The translations under genes and the position numbers were made by a program. Of a stretch of DNA of 64,000 nucleotides, positions 1 to 9,415 are shown in pieces. The stretch's first letter is position 1, and every line of letters starts with the position of its first letter. Under the pieces are notes generated by a model that was not told the DNA's origin, did not search any database, and saw nothing but the letters and a program-made list of their open reading frames with translations. Source of the stretch: Oscillospiraceae bacterium (GTDB lineage: Bacteria; Bacillota; Clostridia; Oscillospirales; Ruminococcaceae); contig JAIKWY010000049.1 in NCBI GenBank assembly GCA_024684395.1, positions 62,001 through 126,000 of the forward strand. Direction: 5' to 3'.

Positions 1-675
1 ACGTCGCTGACCCGTGACGTATCCGGTGAGGGCGTTCAGCAGTCCCTCCTGAAGATCATCGAGGGCACAGTTTCCAATGTACCCCCGCAGGGCGGCAGAA
101 AGCACCCGAACCAGGAGTGCATCCAGATCAACACCAAGAACATCCTGTTCATCTGCGGCGGCGCCTTTGACGGACTGGAAAAGCATATCCAGAAGCGTCT
201 CCAGCCCTCCGGACTGGGCTTCGGTGCGGATGTCGCCTCCAAAAAGGAGATCGAGAACAACATCTTCTCCAAGGCGATCCCGCAGGATCTCGTCAAGTTC
301 GGCATCGTGCCGGAGCTTGTCGGCCGTCTGCCGGTCATCACAGCCCTCGACCAGCTCGATGAGGCTGCGCTCGTCCGGATCCTGACCGAGCCGAAGAATG
401 CGCTCGTCCGCCAGTACGCAAAGCTCCTGAGCTTTGATGATGTACAGCTCGAAGTCGAGGAGGCGGCGCTCATTGAGATCGCAAAGAAGGCGATCTCCCA
501 GAAGACCGGTGCCAGAGGTCTGCGTGCCATCATGGAAGGCATTCTGATGGAGCCGATGTTCAATCTCCCGTCCCACGGCAATATCGGCAAGGTCACGATC
601 ACCAAGGAGTGCGTGACAGGCGAGGAGCCGCCGATGCTGACCGACCGGAGAAACAAGGTCGTTACTGCATGGTAA
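1..675 (+). CDS. clpX: ATP-dependent Clp protease ATP-binding subunit ClpX (C-terminal part)
   Basis: The reading frame is open from base 1, so the N-terminal zinc-finger and Walker A part lies upstream of the window. The visible 224 residues cover the second half of the AAA+ module and the C-terminal small domain. They include [16 protein letters not shown] and [10 protein letters not shown], which are typical of ClpX, and the sensor segment [13 protein letters not shown]. The small domain ends with [20 protein letters not shown]. ClpX unfolds tagged proteins and feeds them into ClpP in the cytosol. A terminator follows directly, so clpX ends its transcript, and lon starts a new one 160 nt on. 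Identification is secure; only the 5' end is missing. Confidence 0.97.
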   Translation, partial: TSLTRDVSGEGVQQSLLKIIEGTVSNVPPQGGRKHPNQECIQINTKNILFICGGAFDGLEKHIQKRLQPSGLGFGADVASKKEIENNIFSKAIPQDLVKFGIVPELVGRLPVITALDQLDEAALVRILTEPKNALVRQYAKLLSFDDVQLEVEEAALIEIAKKAISQKTGARGLRAIMEGILMEPMFNLPSHGNIGKVTITKECVTGEEPPMLTDRRNKVVTAW

Positions 676-687
676 ATCTGACGCTGA

Positions 688-713
688 AAGCCACACGCCC
701 TGTGTGGCTTTTT
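688..713 (+). terminator. Rho-independent terminator after clpX
   Basis: A 9-bp stem (AAGCCACAC at 688-696 with GTGTGGCTT at 702-710) is followed by a T run to 713. Confidence 0.9.
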
Positions 714-741
714 GGCTTATAGACTGTACATAAATTACCGC

Positions 742-770
742 TTGCAAAAAGTCGGAAAATGTAGTATAAT
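742..770 (+). promoter_or_regulatory. Promoter of lon
   Basis: The -35 is TTGCAA (742-747) and the -10 is TATAAT (765-770), with a 17-nt spacer. No CIRCE or CtsR-type operator was recognised nearby. Confidence 0.75.
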
Positions 771-836
771 GGGATAAACTAAGTCCTTTGCCCCGGGCGC
801 AGGATCGTCTGCGTCTGCTGAAAGAGAGGTAATCCA

Positions 837-3239
837 ATGCCTGAAAAGAAAAAGAAGACCACCGAAATGCTGCCCACAGTCCCCATGCGTGGCACTGTGG
901 CATTCCCGCACATGGTGATGCATTTTGATGTGGCAAGAGATATGTCGATCGCTGCCGTGGAAGAAGCACTGCGGCGTGACAGAAGGGTATTTCTGGTCGC
1001 CCAGCGGGATGTGCTGGACGAATTTCCGGAAGAGAAAGAGATGTATACGATCGGCGTGGTCGCTGAGGTCAAGCAGACGCTCCAGACCCAGGACGAGACC
1101 ATCCGCATCCTTGTGGAGGGCATCTACCGTGCCCGCATCAAGCGGATGACAACGCATAACGGCATCATCTACACCGAGCCGCAGCGGATCCTGCAAAGCA
1201 ACCGCACCCCGCATGACGAGATCGAGACCGAAGGCATGATGCGTGCGCTCAAGGACATCTATGAGCGCTATGCAAGGATGTTCCCGAAGATGCCCAAGGA
1301 GATCTTCATCGCCGTGATGTGCCAGGAGGATCCCGAGAAGCTCTATGAAGAGATCGTCTTCAACACGATGCTCGACTACAAGGACAAGCAGCTCCTGCTC
1401 GAAGAAAACGGGCTGTTCGAGCGGCTCCAGCTCCTCTGCGAGATCCTGAGCCGTGAGACGATGATCCTCGAAACAGAGAAGGAGATCCACGACCGCACCC
1501 AGGAGAGCATCGACCAGGGACAGCGGGAGTACTTCCTGCGGGAGCAGATGCGCATCATCAGCAGCCAGCTCCATGACGAAGCAGGGGACATCGCTCTGGA
1601 TGATCCGGATTCCTATGCCGAGCGCATCATGGAGCTTGACCTCCCGGAGGAGAGCGAGACCAAGCTCCTGAAAGAGGCATCCCGTCTCAGCCAGATGCCG
1701 CCCGCTTCGCAGGAATCCTACGTTGTCACCAGCTATCTCGACACGATCCTCGACCTGCCGTGGAACGAGCTGACGGAGGACAAGATCGACCTGCATGATG
1801 CACAGGCATCGCTCGATGCCGACCACTACGGTCTGACCAAGGTCAAGGAGCGCATCATCGAGAGCCTTGCCGTGCGGATGCTCAATCCTGCGCTGCACGG
1901 GCAGATCCTCTGCCTGGTAGGACCTCCCGGCATCGGCAAATCCTCGATCGGACGTTCCATCGCAAGCTCGATCGGCAGGAAGTTCGCCCGTGTATCGCTC
2001 GGCGGTGTGCGGGATGAGGCAGACATCCGCGGTCACAGAAAGACCTATGTCGGCGCCATGCCCGGACGCATCATCGCAGCGCTCCAGCAGGCAGGCACCC
2101 GCAATCCGGTGATTTTGCTCGATGAGCTCGACAAGATGGGCAATGACTACAAGGGCGACCCCTCGGCAGCCATGCTCGAAGTGCTCGATGCCGAGCAGAA
2201 CAACGCCTTCCGTGACCATTACATCGAGATCCCGTTCGACCTCAGCCAGGTCATGTTCGTGGCAACGGCAAACACGCTCGATGCCATCCCGGCGCCGCTG
2301 CGTGACCGTATGGAGATCATCGAGCTGACGAGCTATACCCGTGAGGAAAAGTTCCAGATCGCCGTGCGGCATCTTGTCACAAAGCAGGTGACAGAGCACG
2401 GTCTGAAACTGAGCCAGTGCCGTTTCGATGACGATGCTGTCTATGAGATGATCGACGCCTACACAAAGGAAGCCGGCGTCCGCAACCTCGAACGCACGAT
2501 CGGCACGGTCTGCCGCAAGGTCGCCAAGGCGATCGCAGCCGGCGAGCGCAGACGTGTGCAGGTGCGGAAGAAGGATCTGCACAGCTACCTCGGCGTGCCG
2601 AAGTATCTGCCGGATGCCAAGAGCCGGAAGAATACCGTCGGACTGGTCAACGGTCTGGCATGGACATCGGTCGGCGGCGTGCTGATGCCGCTCGAAGCCG
2701 TTGTGCTGGAAGGCACCGGCAAGATCGAGATCACCGGCTCCCTCGGCAATGTGATGCAGGAGAGCGCCAAGCTCGCCGTGACCTACGCCCGGAGCGTGGC
2801 ACGGGACTACGGCATCCCGGTGGATTTCTACCAGAAGAACGACATCCATATCCATGCCCCCGAGGGTGCAGTCCCGAAGGACGGCCCCTCCGCCGGTGTG
2901 ACGATGGCAACGGCGCTGATCTCGGCGCTGAGCGGGATCCCGGTGCGCGCGGATGTGGCAATGACCGGCGAGATCACGCTGCACGGCAATGTCATGCCGA
3001 TCGGCGGCCTGCGGGAGAAGTCGATGGCAGCCTACAAGGCCGGCATCCGCACGGTCATCATCCCGGAGGAGAACACCCCCGACCTCGAAGAGGTCGAGGA
3101 CATCGTGAAGGAGCATGTGACCTTCGTGCCGGTGAAGCAGCTCAGCGAGGTGCTCGAAGCGGCGCTCGACCGTCCGAAGCGCTCCGCATCCCGATCCGGC
3201 TCCGAGGGGAGAACGTCCTCTGCTGCGGCGTGCATGTAA
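837..3239 (+). CDS. lon: ATP-dependent Lon protease
   Basis: This 800-residue protein is close to the usual length for bacterial LonA. Residues ~10-200 form the N-terminal substrate-binding LON domain, followed by a helical region. The AAA+ domain carries Walker [10 protein letters not shown] (about residue 362) and Walker [10 protein letters not shown]. The C-terminal protease domain has the catalytic Ser in PKDGPSAGV (about residue 686) and the partner Lys in [13 protein letters not shown]. Lon degrades misfolded and regulatory proteins in the cytosol. The ATG at 837 has the ribosome site GAGAGG upstream. Its own 17-nt-spaced promoter precedes it, and engB follows 9 nt later, so the two are probably cotranscribed. 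Confidence 0.98.
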   Translation: MPEKKKKTTEMLPTVPMRGTVAFPHMVMHFDVARDMSIAAVEEALRRDRRVFLVAQRDVLDEFPEEKEMYTIGVVAEVKQTLQTQDETIRILVEGIYRARIKRMTTHNGIIYTEPQRILQSNRTPHDEIETEGMMRALKDIYERYARMFPKMPKEIFIAVMCQEDPEKLYEEIVFNTMLDYKDKQLLLEENGLFERLQLLCEILSRETMILETEKEIHDRTQESIDQGQREYFLREQMRIISSQLHDEAGDIALDDPDSYAERIMELDLPEESETKLLKEASRLSQMPPASQESYVVTSYLDTILDLPWNELTEDKIDLHDAQASLDADHYGLTKVKERIIESLAVRMLNPALHGQILCLVGPPGIGKSSIGRSIASSIGRKFARVSLGGVRDEADIRGHRKTYVGAMPGRIIAALQQAGTRNPVILLDELDKMGNDYKGDPSAAMLEVLDAEQNNAFRDHYIEIPFDLSQVMFVATANTLDAIPAPLRDRMEIIELTSYTREEKFQIAVRHLVTKQVTEHGLKLSQCRFDDDAVYEMIDAYTKEAGVRNLERTIGTVCRKVAKAIAAGERRRVQVRKKDLHSYLGVPKYLPDAKSRKNTVGLVNGLAWTSVGGVLMPLEAVVLEGTGKIEITGSLGNVMQESAKLAVTYARSVARDYGIPVDFYQKNDIHIHAPEGAVPKDGPSAGVTMATALISALSGIPVRADVAMTGEITLHGNVMPIGGLREKSMAAYKAGIRTVIIPEENTPDLEEVEDIVKEHVTFVPVKQLSEVLEAALDRPKRSASRSGSEGRTSSAAACM

Positions 3240-3248
3240 GGAGGCGCC

Positions 3249-3845
3249 ATGAATTTCCAGAAAGCAGAATTTCATGCGGCTTGCGGGAAGCTCTCACAGC
3301 TTCCTGCTGCCGACCGGATGGAGATCGCCTTCATCGGGCGCTCCAATGTCGGCAAGTCCACGCTCATCAACACGCTTGCAGGCAGAAAGAGCCTTGCGAG
3401 GGTCAGCGCCGTGCCGGGCAAGACGGCGACGATCAATTTCTACAGCGTCGAGCACATCTGGCTGGTAGACCTCCCCGGCTACGGCTATGCCAAGACCTCC
3501 AAGTCCGAGCAGGAGCGTCTGCGGCGGCTCATCACGGGCTATTTAGCGGCAGACCGTGACTTACAGCTCGTGGTGCAGCTCATCGACATGCGCCATGCCC
3601 CCTCGGCGGAGGATGTGGCGATGATCGACCGCCTGATCGACGAGGAGATCCCGTTCATCATCGTCTTCACGAAGGCGGACAAGCTCAACAAGACCGAGCG
3701 TGAGAAGCGCATGGCGGCATTTGCCGAGGAGATCCCGTGCTTTGCCGACATCCATGCTATCCCGTTCTCGGCAAAGACCTTCGAGGGACAGGACGTCCTC
3801 CGGGAGCTGCTGGCGGATATTGCAGATGCAGAGGATGAAGAATAA
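3249..3845 (+). CDS. engB: Ribosome biogenesis GTPase EngB/YsxC
   Basis: The 198 residues match the usual EngB length. The G-motifs are visible: G1 GRSNVGKST, G3 DLPGYGYA and G4 TKADK. EngB binds GTP and is needed for large ribosomal subunit assembly. The gene starts 9 nt after lon, and AAGGAGG overlaps the lon stop region. The lon-engB order is common in Firmicutes, which supports the call. No terminator with a T run follows, only the hairpin-rich gap at 3867-3940. Confidence 0.96.
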   Translation: MNFQKAEFHAACGKLSQLPAADRMEIAFIGRSNVGKSTLINTLAGRKSLARVSAVPGKTATINFYSVEHIWLVDLPGYGYAKTSKSEQERLRRLITGYLAADRDLQLVVQLIDMRHAPSAEDVAMIDRLIDEEIPFIIVFTKADKLNKTEREKRMAAFAEEIPCFADIHAIPFSAKTFEGQDVLRELLADIADAEDEE

Positions 3846-3866
3846 GTAATCATAGAAAAAGCGGGT

Positions 3867-3940
3867 GCAGGGTGCGCAGCACCCTGCAAACAACAGCCCC
3901 CTCCTTGGGGAGGGGGTTGGGGGTGGGGGGAGAAAGGATG
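3867..3940. repeat. Intergenic hairpin pair (repeat-like element)
   Basis: Two perfect inverted repeats follow engB: GCAGGGTGC/GCACCCTGC (3867-3887, 3-nt loop) and CCCCCTCC/GGAGGGGG (3897-3916), then a G-rich tract. No T run follows, so this is not a normal terminator. It resembles hairpin clusters at 21785, 32086, 46091 and 51612. Confidence 0.5.
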
Positions 3941-3996
3941 CTTTTCCTCTGCCCTGACCCATCGGAACAGATTTCCACATTTTTTCAAATTGGGTC

Positions 3997-4025
3997 TTGC
4001 TTTTTCCGGAAGACTGTGCTATAAT
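3997..4025 (+). promoter_or_regulatory. Promoter of the pheS T-box operon
   Basis: The -35 is TTGCTT (3997-4002) and the -10 is TATAAT (4020-4025), with a 17-nt spacer and the extended element TGTGC. The stretch TGGGTCTTGCTTTTTCC is shared exactly with the sufC promoter at 30292. Confidence 0.85.
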
Positions 4026-4031
4026 AGTACC

Positions 4032-4273
4032 ATAACATGTTGACTGAGAGAGTAGCTGCTCCGTAAACCATTCTCCAGAGAGGCACACATCTGCTGTAAG
4101 TGTGCTGTTTGGCGGGGGCTGTGAAGTTCACTCACGAGTGGCGCTGCCGAAGACCGGTTCCGGATGGTAAGCAGCGATGTCGTGTCCGCATTAAGGACAA
4201 AGGGAGTGTTGGCTCCCGGCCAATGGGTGGTAGAACAAGTGCAGCTTGTCCCTTTGGGGCAGGCTGTTTTTTG
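4032..4273 (+). promoter_or_regulatory. T-box riboswitch (tRNA-Phe) upstream of pheS
   Basis: The leader has the features of a T-box. Stem I contains AGAGAG and CAGAGAG elements and an apical GCACAC/GTGTGC helix. The probable specifier codon is TTC (Phe) at 4127-4129, in GAAG-TTC-ACTC. The T-box core GGGTGGTAGAAC lies near 4226-4237. A terminator follows: AGCTTGTCC at 4243-4251 pairs with GGGCAGGCT at 4257-4265, then six T. Uncharged tRNA-Phe should stabilise the antiterminator and switch on pheS and the genes after it. The specifier fits the downstream enzyme. The gap from 4274 to the pheS start holds nothing else recognisable. Confidence 0.9.
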
Positions 4274-4412
4274 TTTATGTATCCGAATTTCCAGAACATG
4301 CTAAAAAGTGTGCTTTTCGGGCGGTGCTCCGTGCTATGCGCCCCCTCAACCCCGCTTTTCAGCGTTGCTCCGGAAATCTGTATGTCCGTTAAATCATAAA
4401 TGAGGTGAAACC

Positions 4413-5435
4413 ATGAAAGATCAACTGAAAAACATTGAGAAACGTGCAAGGGAAGCCATTTCTGCCGTCTCTGACCTGAGTGCTCTCGAAGAGTGCCGTG
4501 TCGGGATCCTGGGCAAGAAGGGCGAACTGACCGCCATCCTCAAGCAGATGGGCAAGCTCTCCGCCGAGGAGCGCCCCGCTATGGGACAGCTTGCCAACCA
4601 GGTACGCAGCACCGTCGAGGAGCTGCTCGCTGAGAAGCAGGCGGCTTTGCAGGCCGCTGCACAGAATGCACGCCTTGCCGCCGAGACCATCGACATCACC
4701 ATGCCCGGTCAGAAGCCCCCGGCAGGCCGTCTGCATCCGCTGCAGATCGTCGAGGAGGAGGTCAAGGAGATCTTCCTCGGCATGGGCTTTTCCGTTGCTG
4801 ACGGTCCTGAGGTCGAGTATGACTACTACAACTTCGAGGCACTGAACCTCCCGCCCGATCATCCGGCAAGAGATACGCAGGATACCTTCTATATCACCGA
4901 CAACATCCTGCTCCGTACCCAGACATCCTCCGTGCAGGTGCACGTCATGGAGACCCAGAAGCCGCCGATCCGTGTCATTTCGCCGGGTCGTGTATACCGT
5001 TCTGATGCCGTGGATGCCACGCATTCCCCGCTGTTCCACCAGATCGAGGGTCTTGTCATCGACAAGGGCATCACGATGGCAGACCTCAAGGGCACCCTCG
5101 AACTGCTGATGCAGCGCCTGTACGGCGATGACTGCCGCATCCGTCTGCGTCCGCACCACTTCCCGTTCACCGAGCCGTCCGCCGAGGTCGATGTGATGTG
5201 CTTCCAGTGCATGGGCAAGGGCTGCCGCATGTGCAAGAACGAGGGCTATATCGAGCTGCTCGGCGCAGGTATGGTGCATCCGTGGGTACTGGAGAACTCC
5301 GGCATCGACAGCTCTGTTTACTCCGGCTTTGCATTCGGTCTGGGTCTGGAGCGTATCGTCATGAGACGCTACAACATCTCCGACATGCGTCTGCTGTTCG
5401 AGAACGACACCCGCTTCCTCGAACAGTTCCGATAA
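4413..5435 (+). CDS. pheS: Phenylalanyl-tRNA synthetase alpha subunit
   Basis: 340 residues, the standard length. An N-terminal coiled-coil tRNA-binding region (~1-90) precedes the class II catalytic core. The core shows GRVYRSDAVDATHSPLFHQ (motif 2 region) and GFAFGLGLERIVMRRY (motif 3). With PheT it forms the (alpha-beta)2 enzyme that charges tRNA-Phe. The start at 4413 has GAGGTG 8-13 nt upstream. It is the first gene after the Phe T-box leader and is followed 12 nt later by a nitroreductase. Confidence 0.98.
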   Translation: MKDQLKNIEKRAREAISAVSDLSALEECRVGILGKKGELTAILKQMGKLSAEERPAMGQLANQVRSTVEELLAEKQAALQAAAQNARLAAETIDITMPGQKPPAGRLHPLQIVEEEVKEIFLGMGFSVADGPEVEYDYYNFEALNLPPDHPARDTQDTFYITDNILLRTQTSSVQVHVMETQKPPIRVISPGRVYRSDAVDATHSPLFHQIEGLVIDKGITMADLKGTLELLMQRLYGDDCRIRLRPHHFPFTEPSAEVDVMCFQCMGKGCRMCKNEGYIELLGAGMVHPWVLENSGIDSSVYSGFAFGLGLERIVMRRYNISDMRLLFENDTRFLEQFR

Positions 5436-5447
5436 GAGGTGCGCCGT

Positions 5448-5993
5448 ATGGAAGCATTACAGAATATCAAGGGCCGCCGCAGTATCCGCCAGTACAAGGA
5501 CACCCCTGTCACGGCAGAGCAGATCACGCAGATCGTGGAAGCGGCAAAGTTTGCACCGACCTGGAAGAATTCCCAGACCGTGCGTTATCATGCCGTGCTG
5601 AGCAAGGCGCTGAAGGATCAGATCGCCGCAGAGGGCACGCTGAACTTCTCCAAGAACGGCAACAACATCCGCAGCGCTGCCGCACTTGTCGTACTGACGA
5701 CTGTGGACGGCATTGCAGGCTATGAGCCGGACGGCACGCCGACCACCACCAAGGGCAGCCACTGGCAGTCCTTCGATGCCGGCATCGCCTGCCAGACCTT
5801 CTGCCTTGCGGCACATGACATGGGCTTAGGAACGCTCATCATGGGCATTTTTGACGAGCCGAAGATCAAGGTGCTGCTGCATCTCCCGGAGGGCGAGAGC
5901 GTTTCTGCGCTGATCGCTGTCGGCTATGCGGACATTGCCCCGGAGGCACCCAAGCGCAAGGAAACGGATGCGCTGCTTGAAATTATCGAATAA
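5448..5993 (+). CDS. Nitroreductase family FMN oxidoreductase
   Basis: A 181-residue protein of the nitroreductase fold. The N-terminal RRSIRQYKDTPV is the typical FMN-phosphate contact, and APTWKNSQ and GLGTLIMG are further family segments. It probably binds FMN and uses NAD(P)H, but the substrate cannot be told from sequence. The ATG at 5448 has AAGAGGTG at a good distance; an in-frame GTG at 5439 lies inside that site and is less likely. It sits between pheS and pheT with short gaps, so it should be under the Phe T-box. That placement is unusual, and its link to phenylalanine supply is unknown. Confidence 0.9.
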   Translation: MEALQNIKGRRSIRQYKDTPVTAEQITQIVEAAKFAPTWKNSQTVRYHAVLSKALKDQIAAEGTLNFSKNGNNIRSAAALVVLTTVDGIAGYEPDGTPTTTKGSHWQSFDAGIACQTFCLAAHDMGLGTLIMGIFDEPKIKVLLHLPEGESVSALIAVGYADIAPEAPKRKETDALLEIIE

Positions 5994-6008
5994 TAGGAGG
6001 AACTACCT

Positions 6009-8414
6009 ATGAATTTATCACTGAGATGGCTTGCCGACTACGTCAAGCTCGATGTCACACCGAAGGAATTCTGCGCCGCCATGACGCTGAGCGGCTCCAA
6101 GGTGGAGGCGTATGAAGAGGAAAAGAACCGTCTGGACGGCATTGTGATCGGTAAGATCCTGAGCAAGAAGCCTCACGAGAATGCCGATGCGCTGTTCGTC
6201 TGCTCCGTTGACATGGGCGGCGAGGAGCCGGTGCAGATCGTCACCAATGCCAAGAATGTGCAGGAGGGCGACCTCGTGCCCGTTGCGACTCCCGGCACGA
6301 CCGTGACCGAGGGCAATGAGTCCATGAAGATCAAGGTCGCAAAGGTACGCGGCGTGGAGAGCCGCGGCATGTTCTGCGGTCTGGAAACGCTCGGTCTGAC
6401 CCAGAACGACTTCCCGTATGCCGATCCGAAGTCCGTTTTCGTCATCCAGGAGGACTGCAAGCCCGGTCAGGATGCGGCATCTGCACTCGGCGTGGATGAT
6501 GTATCTGTCGAGTTCGAGATCACGTCCAACCGCCCGGACTGCCTTTCCGTCATCGGTCTGGCAAGAGAGGCAGCTGCGACCTTCGATGTGCCGCTGAATG
6601 TGGCTGAGCCGACATTCACCGGCTCTGACGAGGATATCAACAAGACACTGTCTGTCGAGATCCTCAACACCGAGAAGTGCACCCGCTACTGTGCAGGTCT
6701 TGTCCGCAATGTCAAGATCGGTCCGTCCCCGAGATGGATGCGTGAGCGTCTGAGAGCTTCCGGCGTTCGTCCGATCAACAACCTCGTGGACATCACCAAC
6801 TATGTGATGCTCGAATACGGCCAGCCGATGCACGCCTTCGACCTGCGCTTTGTGAAGGACGGCAAGATCGTTGTCCGCAATGCGAAGGCAGGCGAGAAGA
6901 TCACCACCCTCGACGGCATCGAGCGTGAGCTGGGTGAGGAGAACCTCATCATCGCCGACAGCGAGAAGCCGATCGCTGTTGCCGGTGTTATGGGCGGCGA
7001 GTACTCCGGTATCATGGATGATACGGTAGATGTGGTATTTGAGAGCGCCTATTTCGAGCCGGTACAGGTGCGCCGCACGGCAAAGAAGCTCGGCATGCGG
7101 ACGGATGCTTCCGCCCGCTATGAGAAGGGTCTGGACGAGACCTCCATGCCGATCACGCTGGCAAGAGCCCTCCAGCTCGTGGCAGAGCTCGGCGCCGGTG
7201 AGCCCGTCGGCACGACCATCGACTGCAACCATGCCAACCCGCAGAAGCCGCATATCCCGTTCGATCCGGCATGGATCAATGCCTTCCTCGGCACCGAGAT
7301 CCCGGAAGCCGACATGGTGAAGTACCTCAACAGCCTTGACATCAAGGTGGAGAACGGCGAATGCATCTCCCCGTCCTTCCGTATCGACCTGCTGCGTCCG
7401 GCGGATATCGCAGAGGAAGTGGCACGTATCTACGGCTACAACAACATCCCCTCGACCGTCATCAAGGGCGTTGCCAAGGCACAGCTCACCCCCGAGCAGA
7501 AGCTCACCCGCACCATCAGCCAGACGATGGCAGGCATGGGCTGCAACGGCATCCTGACCTATTCCTTCATCTCCCCGAAGCAGTTTGACAAGATCGGTCT
7601 CCCGGCAGACTCCAAGCTCCGCAAGACCGTGACCATCACGAACCCGCTCGGCGAGGATACCTCCGTGATGCAGACCACCACGCTGCCGGGTATGCTCGAG
7701 ATCCTGGCAAACAACTACAACAAGCGCAACCCGAAGGGCTGGCTGTTCGAGATCGGCAAGGAGTACATCCCGACCGAGCCCGACAAGCTCCCGGAGGAGC
7801 TGCTGCGTCTGACCGTTGGTCTGTACGGCGGCGAGGCGGATTTCTTCACGCTCAAGGGCATGATCGAGAACCTGCTGGCAAAGCTCGGCATACCGGATGT
7901 GCGCTTCACACGCTGCGGCGAGGACTGCGTATTTGACGAGAAGTGCGCCTACCATCCGGGCAGAAGCGCCGTTGTCTACAGCGGTGACACCCAGCTCGGC
8001 ATCCTCGGCGAGATCCACCCGAACGTACAGAAGACCTACGGCATCGGCGTGCGCACCTACGTGGCAAAGCTGAACGTACCGGAGCTGTTTGCAACGGCCA
8101 ATGACGAGATCACCTACAAGCCCCTGCCGAAGTTCCCGGCAATGACCCGTGACATCAGCGTGGTATGCGTGGAGCAGCTCGCTGTGGGCGACCTCGAACT
8201 CGCCATCGCACAGGCAGTCGGCAAGTCCCTCGAAAAGGTCGAGCTGTTCGATGTTTATAGAGGCGAGCAGATCGAGAAGGGCAAGAAGTCCGTCTCCTTC
8301 GCCATCATCATGCGCAACCCGGAGGAGACCATGACCACCGAACAGGCAGACGCCGCCATGAAGCGCGTCCTCAAGGCACTGTCTGCGATGGGCGCAGAGC
8401 TGCGTGAAGCGTGA
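6009..8414 (+). CDS. pheT: Phenylalanyl-tRNA synthetase beta subunit
   Basis: 801 residues, typical for bacterial PheT. The order is an N-terminal EMAP/OB tRNA-binding domain (~40-150), B3/B4 editing region starting near TSNRPDCLSVIG, B5 domain (~400-470), a catalytic-like core, and a C-terminal FDX-ACB anticodon-binding domain (~710-801) with PKFPAMTRDISVVC. It partners PheS and edits mischarged Tyr-tRNA-Phe. The start has AGGAGGAA just upstream. Its stop overlaps the ATG of the next gene (TGATG), indicating translational coupling. Confidence 0.98.
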   Translation: MNLSLRWLADYVKLDVTPKEFCAAMTLSGSKVEAYEEEKNRLDGIVIGKILSKKPHENADALFVCSVDMGGEEPVQIVTNAKNVQEGDLVPVATPGTTVTEGNESMKIKVAKVRGVESRGMFCGLETLGLTQNDFPYADPKSVFVIQEDCKPGQDAASALGVDDVSVEFEITSNRPDCLSVIGLAREAAATFDVPLNVAEPTFTGSDEDINKTLSVEILNTEKCTRYCAGLVRNVKIGPSPRWMRERLRASGVRPINNLVDITNYVMLEYGQPMHAFDLRFVKDGKIVVRNAKAGEKITTLDGIERELGEENLIIADSEKPIAVAGVMGGEYSGIMDDTVDVVFESAYFEPVQVRRTAKKLGMRTDASARYEKGLDETSMPITLARALQLVAELGAGEPVGTTIDCNHANPQKPHIPFDPAWINAFLGTEIPEADMVKYLNSLDIKVENGECISPSFRIDLLRPADIAEEVARIYGYNNIPSTVIKGVAKAQLTPEQKLTRTISQTMAGMGCNGILTYSFISPKQFDKIGLPADSKLRKTVTITNPLGEDTSVMQTTTLPGMLEILANNYNKRNPKGWLFEIGKEYIPTEPDKLPEELLRLTVGLYGGEADFFTLKGMIENLLAKLGIPDVRFTRCGEDCVFDEKCAYHPGRSAVVYSGDTQLGILGEIHPNVQKTYGIGVRTYVAKLNVPELFATANDEITYKPLPKFPAMTRDISVVCVEQLAVGDLELAIAQAVGKSLEKVELFDVYRGEQIEKGKKSVSFAIIMRNPEETMTTEQADAAMKRVLKALSAMGAELREA

Positions 8415-9283
8415 TGGAGAGATATGAGTTCAAGCCACGGCATCTGCTGCTGTGGCTTGCAGCTTTGCTGTCGCTGGGGCTGTTCATCGTTGTGAGCAGA
8501 GCGACGGAAAACGGCGGCGATGCACTCCATCCGTGGGAATATGTTGCCGGAACGGGCGGTACCCAGTATGCGTGGGAGAACCATCCGCTGAAATGCCTCT
8601 ACTTCGGCTTTGATAACCTGTTCAGTGTGTTCCGGTTCGTGGACAATAACGAGCGGGTCATGGACATGGCGCCGGAGGATGCGATGCGGATGCATCCGAT
8701 GGCATACACGCTTGTGAAGAATCAGGATCTGCTGTTCATCATCTGCTTCGGGCTGTTCGGGATGGCGGATACGATCGTCTCCATGCTGCTCGGCTTGCTG
8801 GGAAAATTCTGCACAGAGGACGATGATGATACGGAGGGCATCGCAGCCCTTCTGGGAGAGCATCCGGCTGTGACCATTGCTGCGTATTGTATCGGTAATG
8901 TCACTGCATGGGTCGGGGCGTTCCTCGGCTTCAAGCTGACTTTGGTGCTCGCACCGCTTCTCCCGGAAGCGGGCGTGGGGCGGTTCCTGTTTTTGCTGGC
9001 TGTCCTGTTCATTTTCGGACTGCCGTTTGTCCGCTCGATCTTCCGCTGCAAGCTTTACATGCTGCTGCTCGGTCTGGTGGCGGGGATCCCGCTGCTGAGC
9101 TGGATACTGATCATCGCCGTCATTGTGCTGCTGGAATTTGTCGTATTGAAGGCAACGGAAGGCGCTTCCGAATACGGGCTGCTGATGCTCCTTTTCATAG
9201 AGCCGATCCAGATGAAGCTTCTGGCGATGGGGGGCATCATGTTCGGCGTGGCGCTCATCATCACACTGTTGCTGACGGTTTAA
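8414..9283 (+). CDS. Hypothetical polytopic membrane protein
   Basis: 289 residues with about seven predicted hydrophobic segments: one at the N-terminus (LLLWLAALLSLGLFIVVS), a soluble loop of about 75 residues, then several in the C-terminal two thirds. An acidic loop, CTEDDDDTEG, sits in the middle. I recognise no family motif. The ATG overlaps the pheT stop, and a GTG at 8411 is an alternative. It is the last gene of the pheS-pheT transcript. Function unknown. Confidence 0.75.
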   Translation: MERYEFKPRHLLLWLAALLSLGLFIVVSRATENGGDALHPWEYVAGTGGTQYAWENHPLKCLYFGFDNLFSVFRFVDNNERVMDMAPEDAMRMHPMAYTLVKNQDLLFIICFGLFGMADTIVSMLLGLLGKFCTEDDDDTEGIAALLGEHPAVTIAAYCIGNVTAWVGAFLGFKLTLVLAPLLPEAGVGRFLFLLAVLFIFGLPFVRSIFRCKLYMLLLGLVAGIPLLSWILIIAVIVLLEFVVLKATEGASEYGLLMLLFIEPIQMKLLAMGGIMFGVALIITLLLTV

Positions 9284-9310
9284 GATTCTTTTAAGCCAAG
9301 CATGCTATCC

Positions 9311-9388
9311 TGTATGTAACAGATCATAACGATTCCTCTCATACATACACGACGAAATTCCTCGCTTCCCGTAGGCGGGGCATTTCGT
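9311..9388 (+). other. Structured leader before the metallo-beta-lactamase lipoprotein
   Basis: Two stem-loops lie in the gap. TGTATGT near 9311 pairs with ACATACA ending near 9349. ACGAAAT (9352-9358) pairs with ATTTCGT (9382-9388), with an inner CCTCGC/GCGGGG helix. No T run follows. It may be a leader structure or an imperfect terminator of the pheT transcript. No known riboswitch class was recognised. Confidence 0.4.
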
Positions 9389-9415
9389 ATATCTGTACAG
9401 AAAGGCGGCGTTCCT

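Noticed and set aside
735-3275. Long open frame on the minus strand opposite lon (846 codons)
   Set aside because: It is a codon-bias shadow of lon: no ribosome site, no recognisable domain, and His/Leu/Arg-rich composition. The same holds for long frames opposite pheT, the GH9 gene, the 24761 gene and glnN.
36-4449. Minus-strand genes in the clpX-pheS region
   Set aside because: All candidates lie opposite well-supported genes or in hairpin-rich gaps and have no homology-like features.
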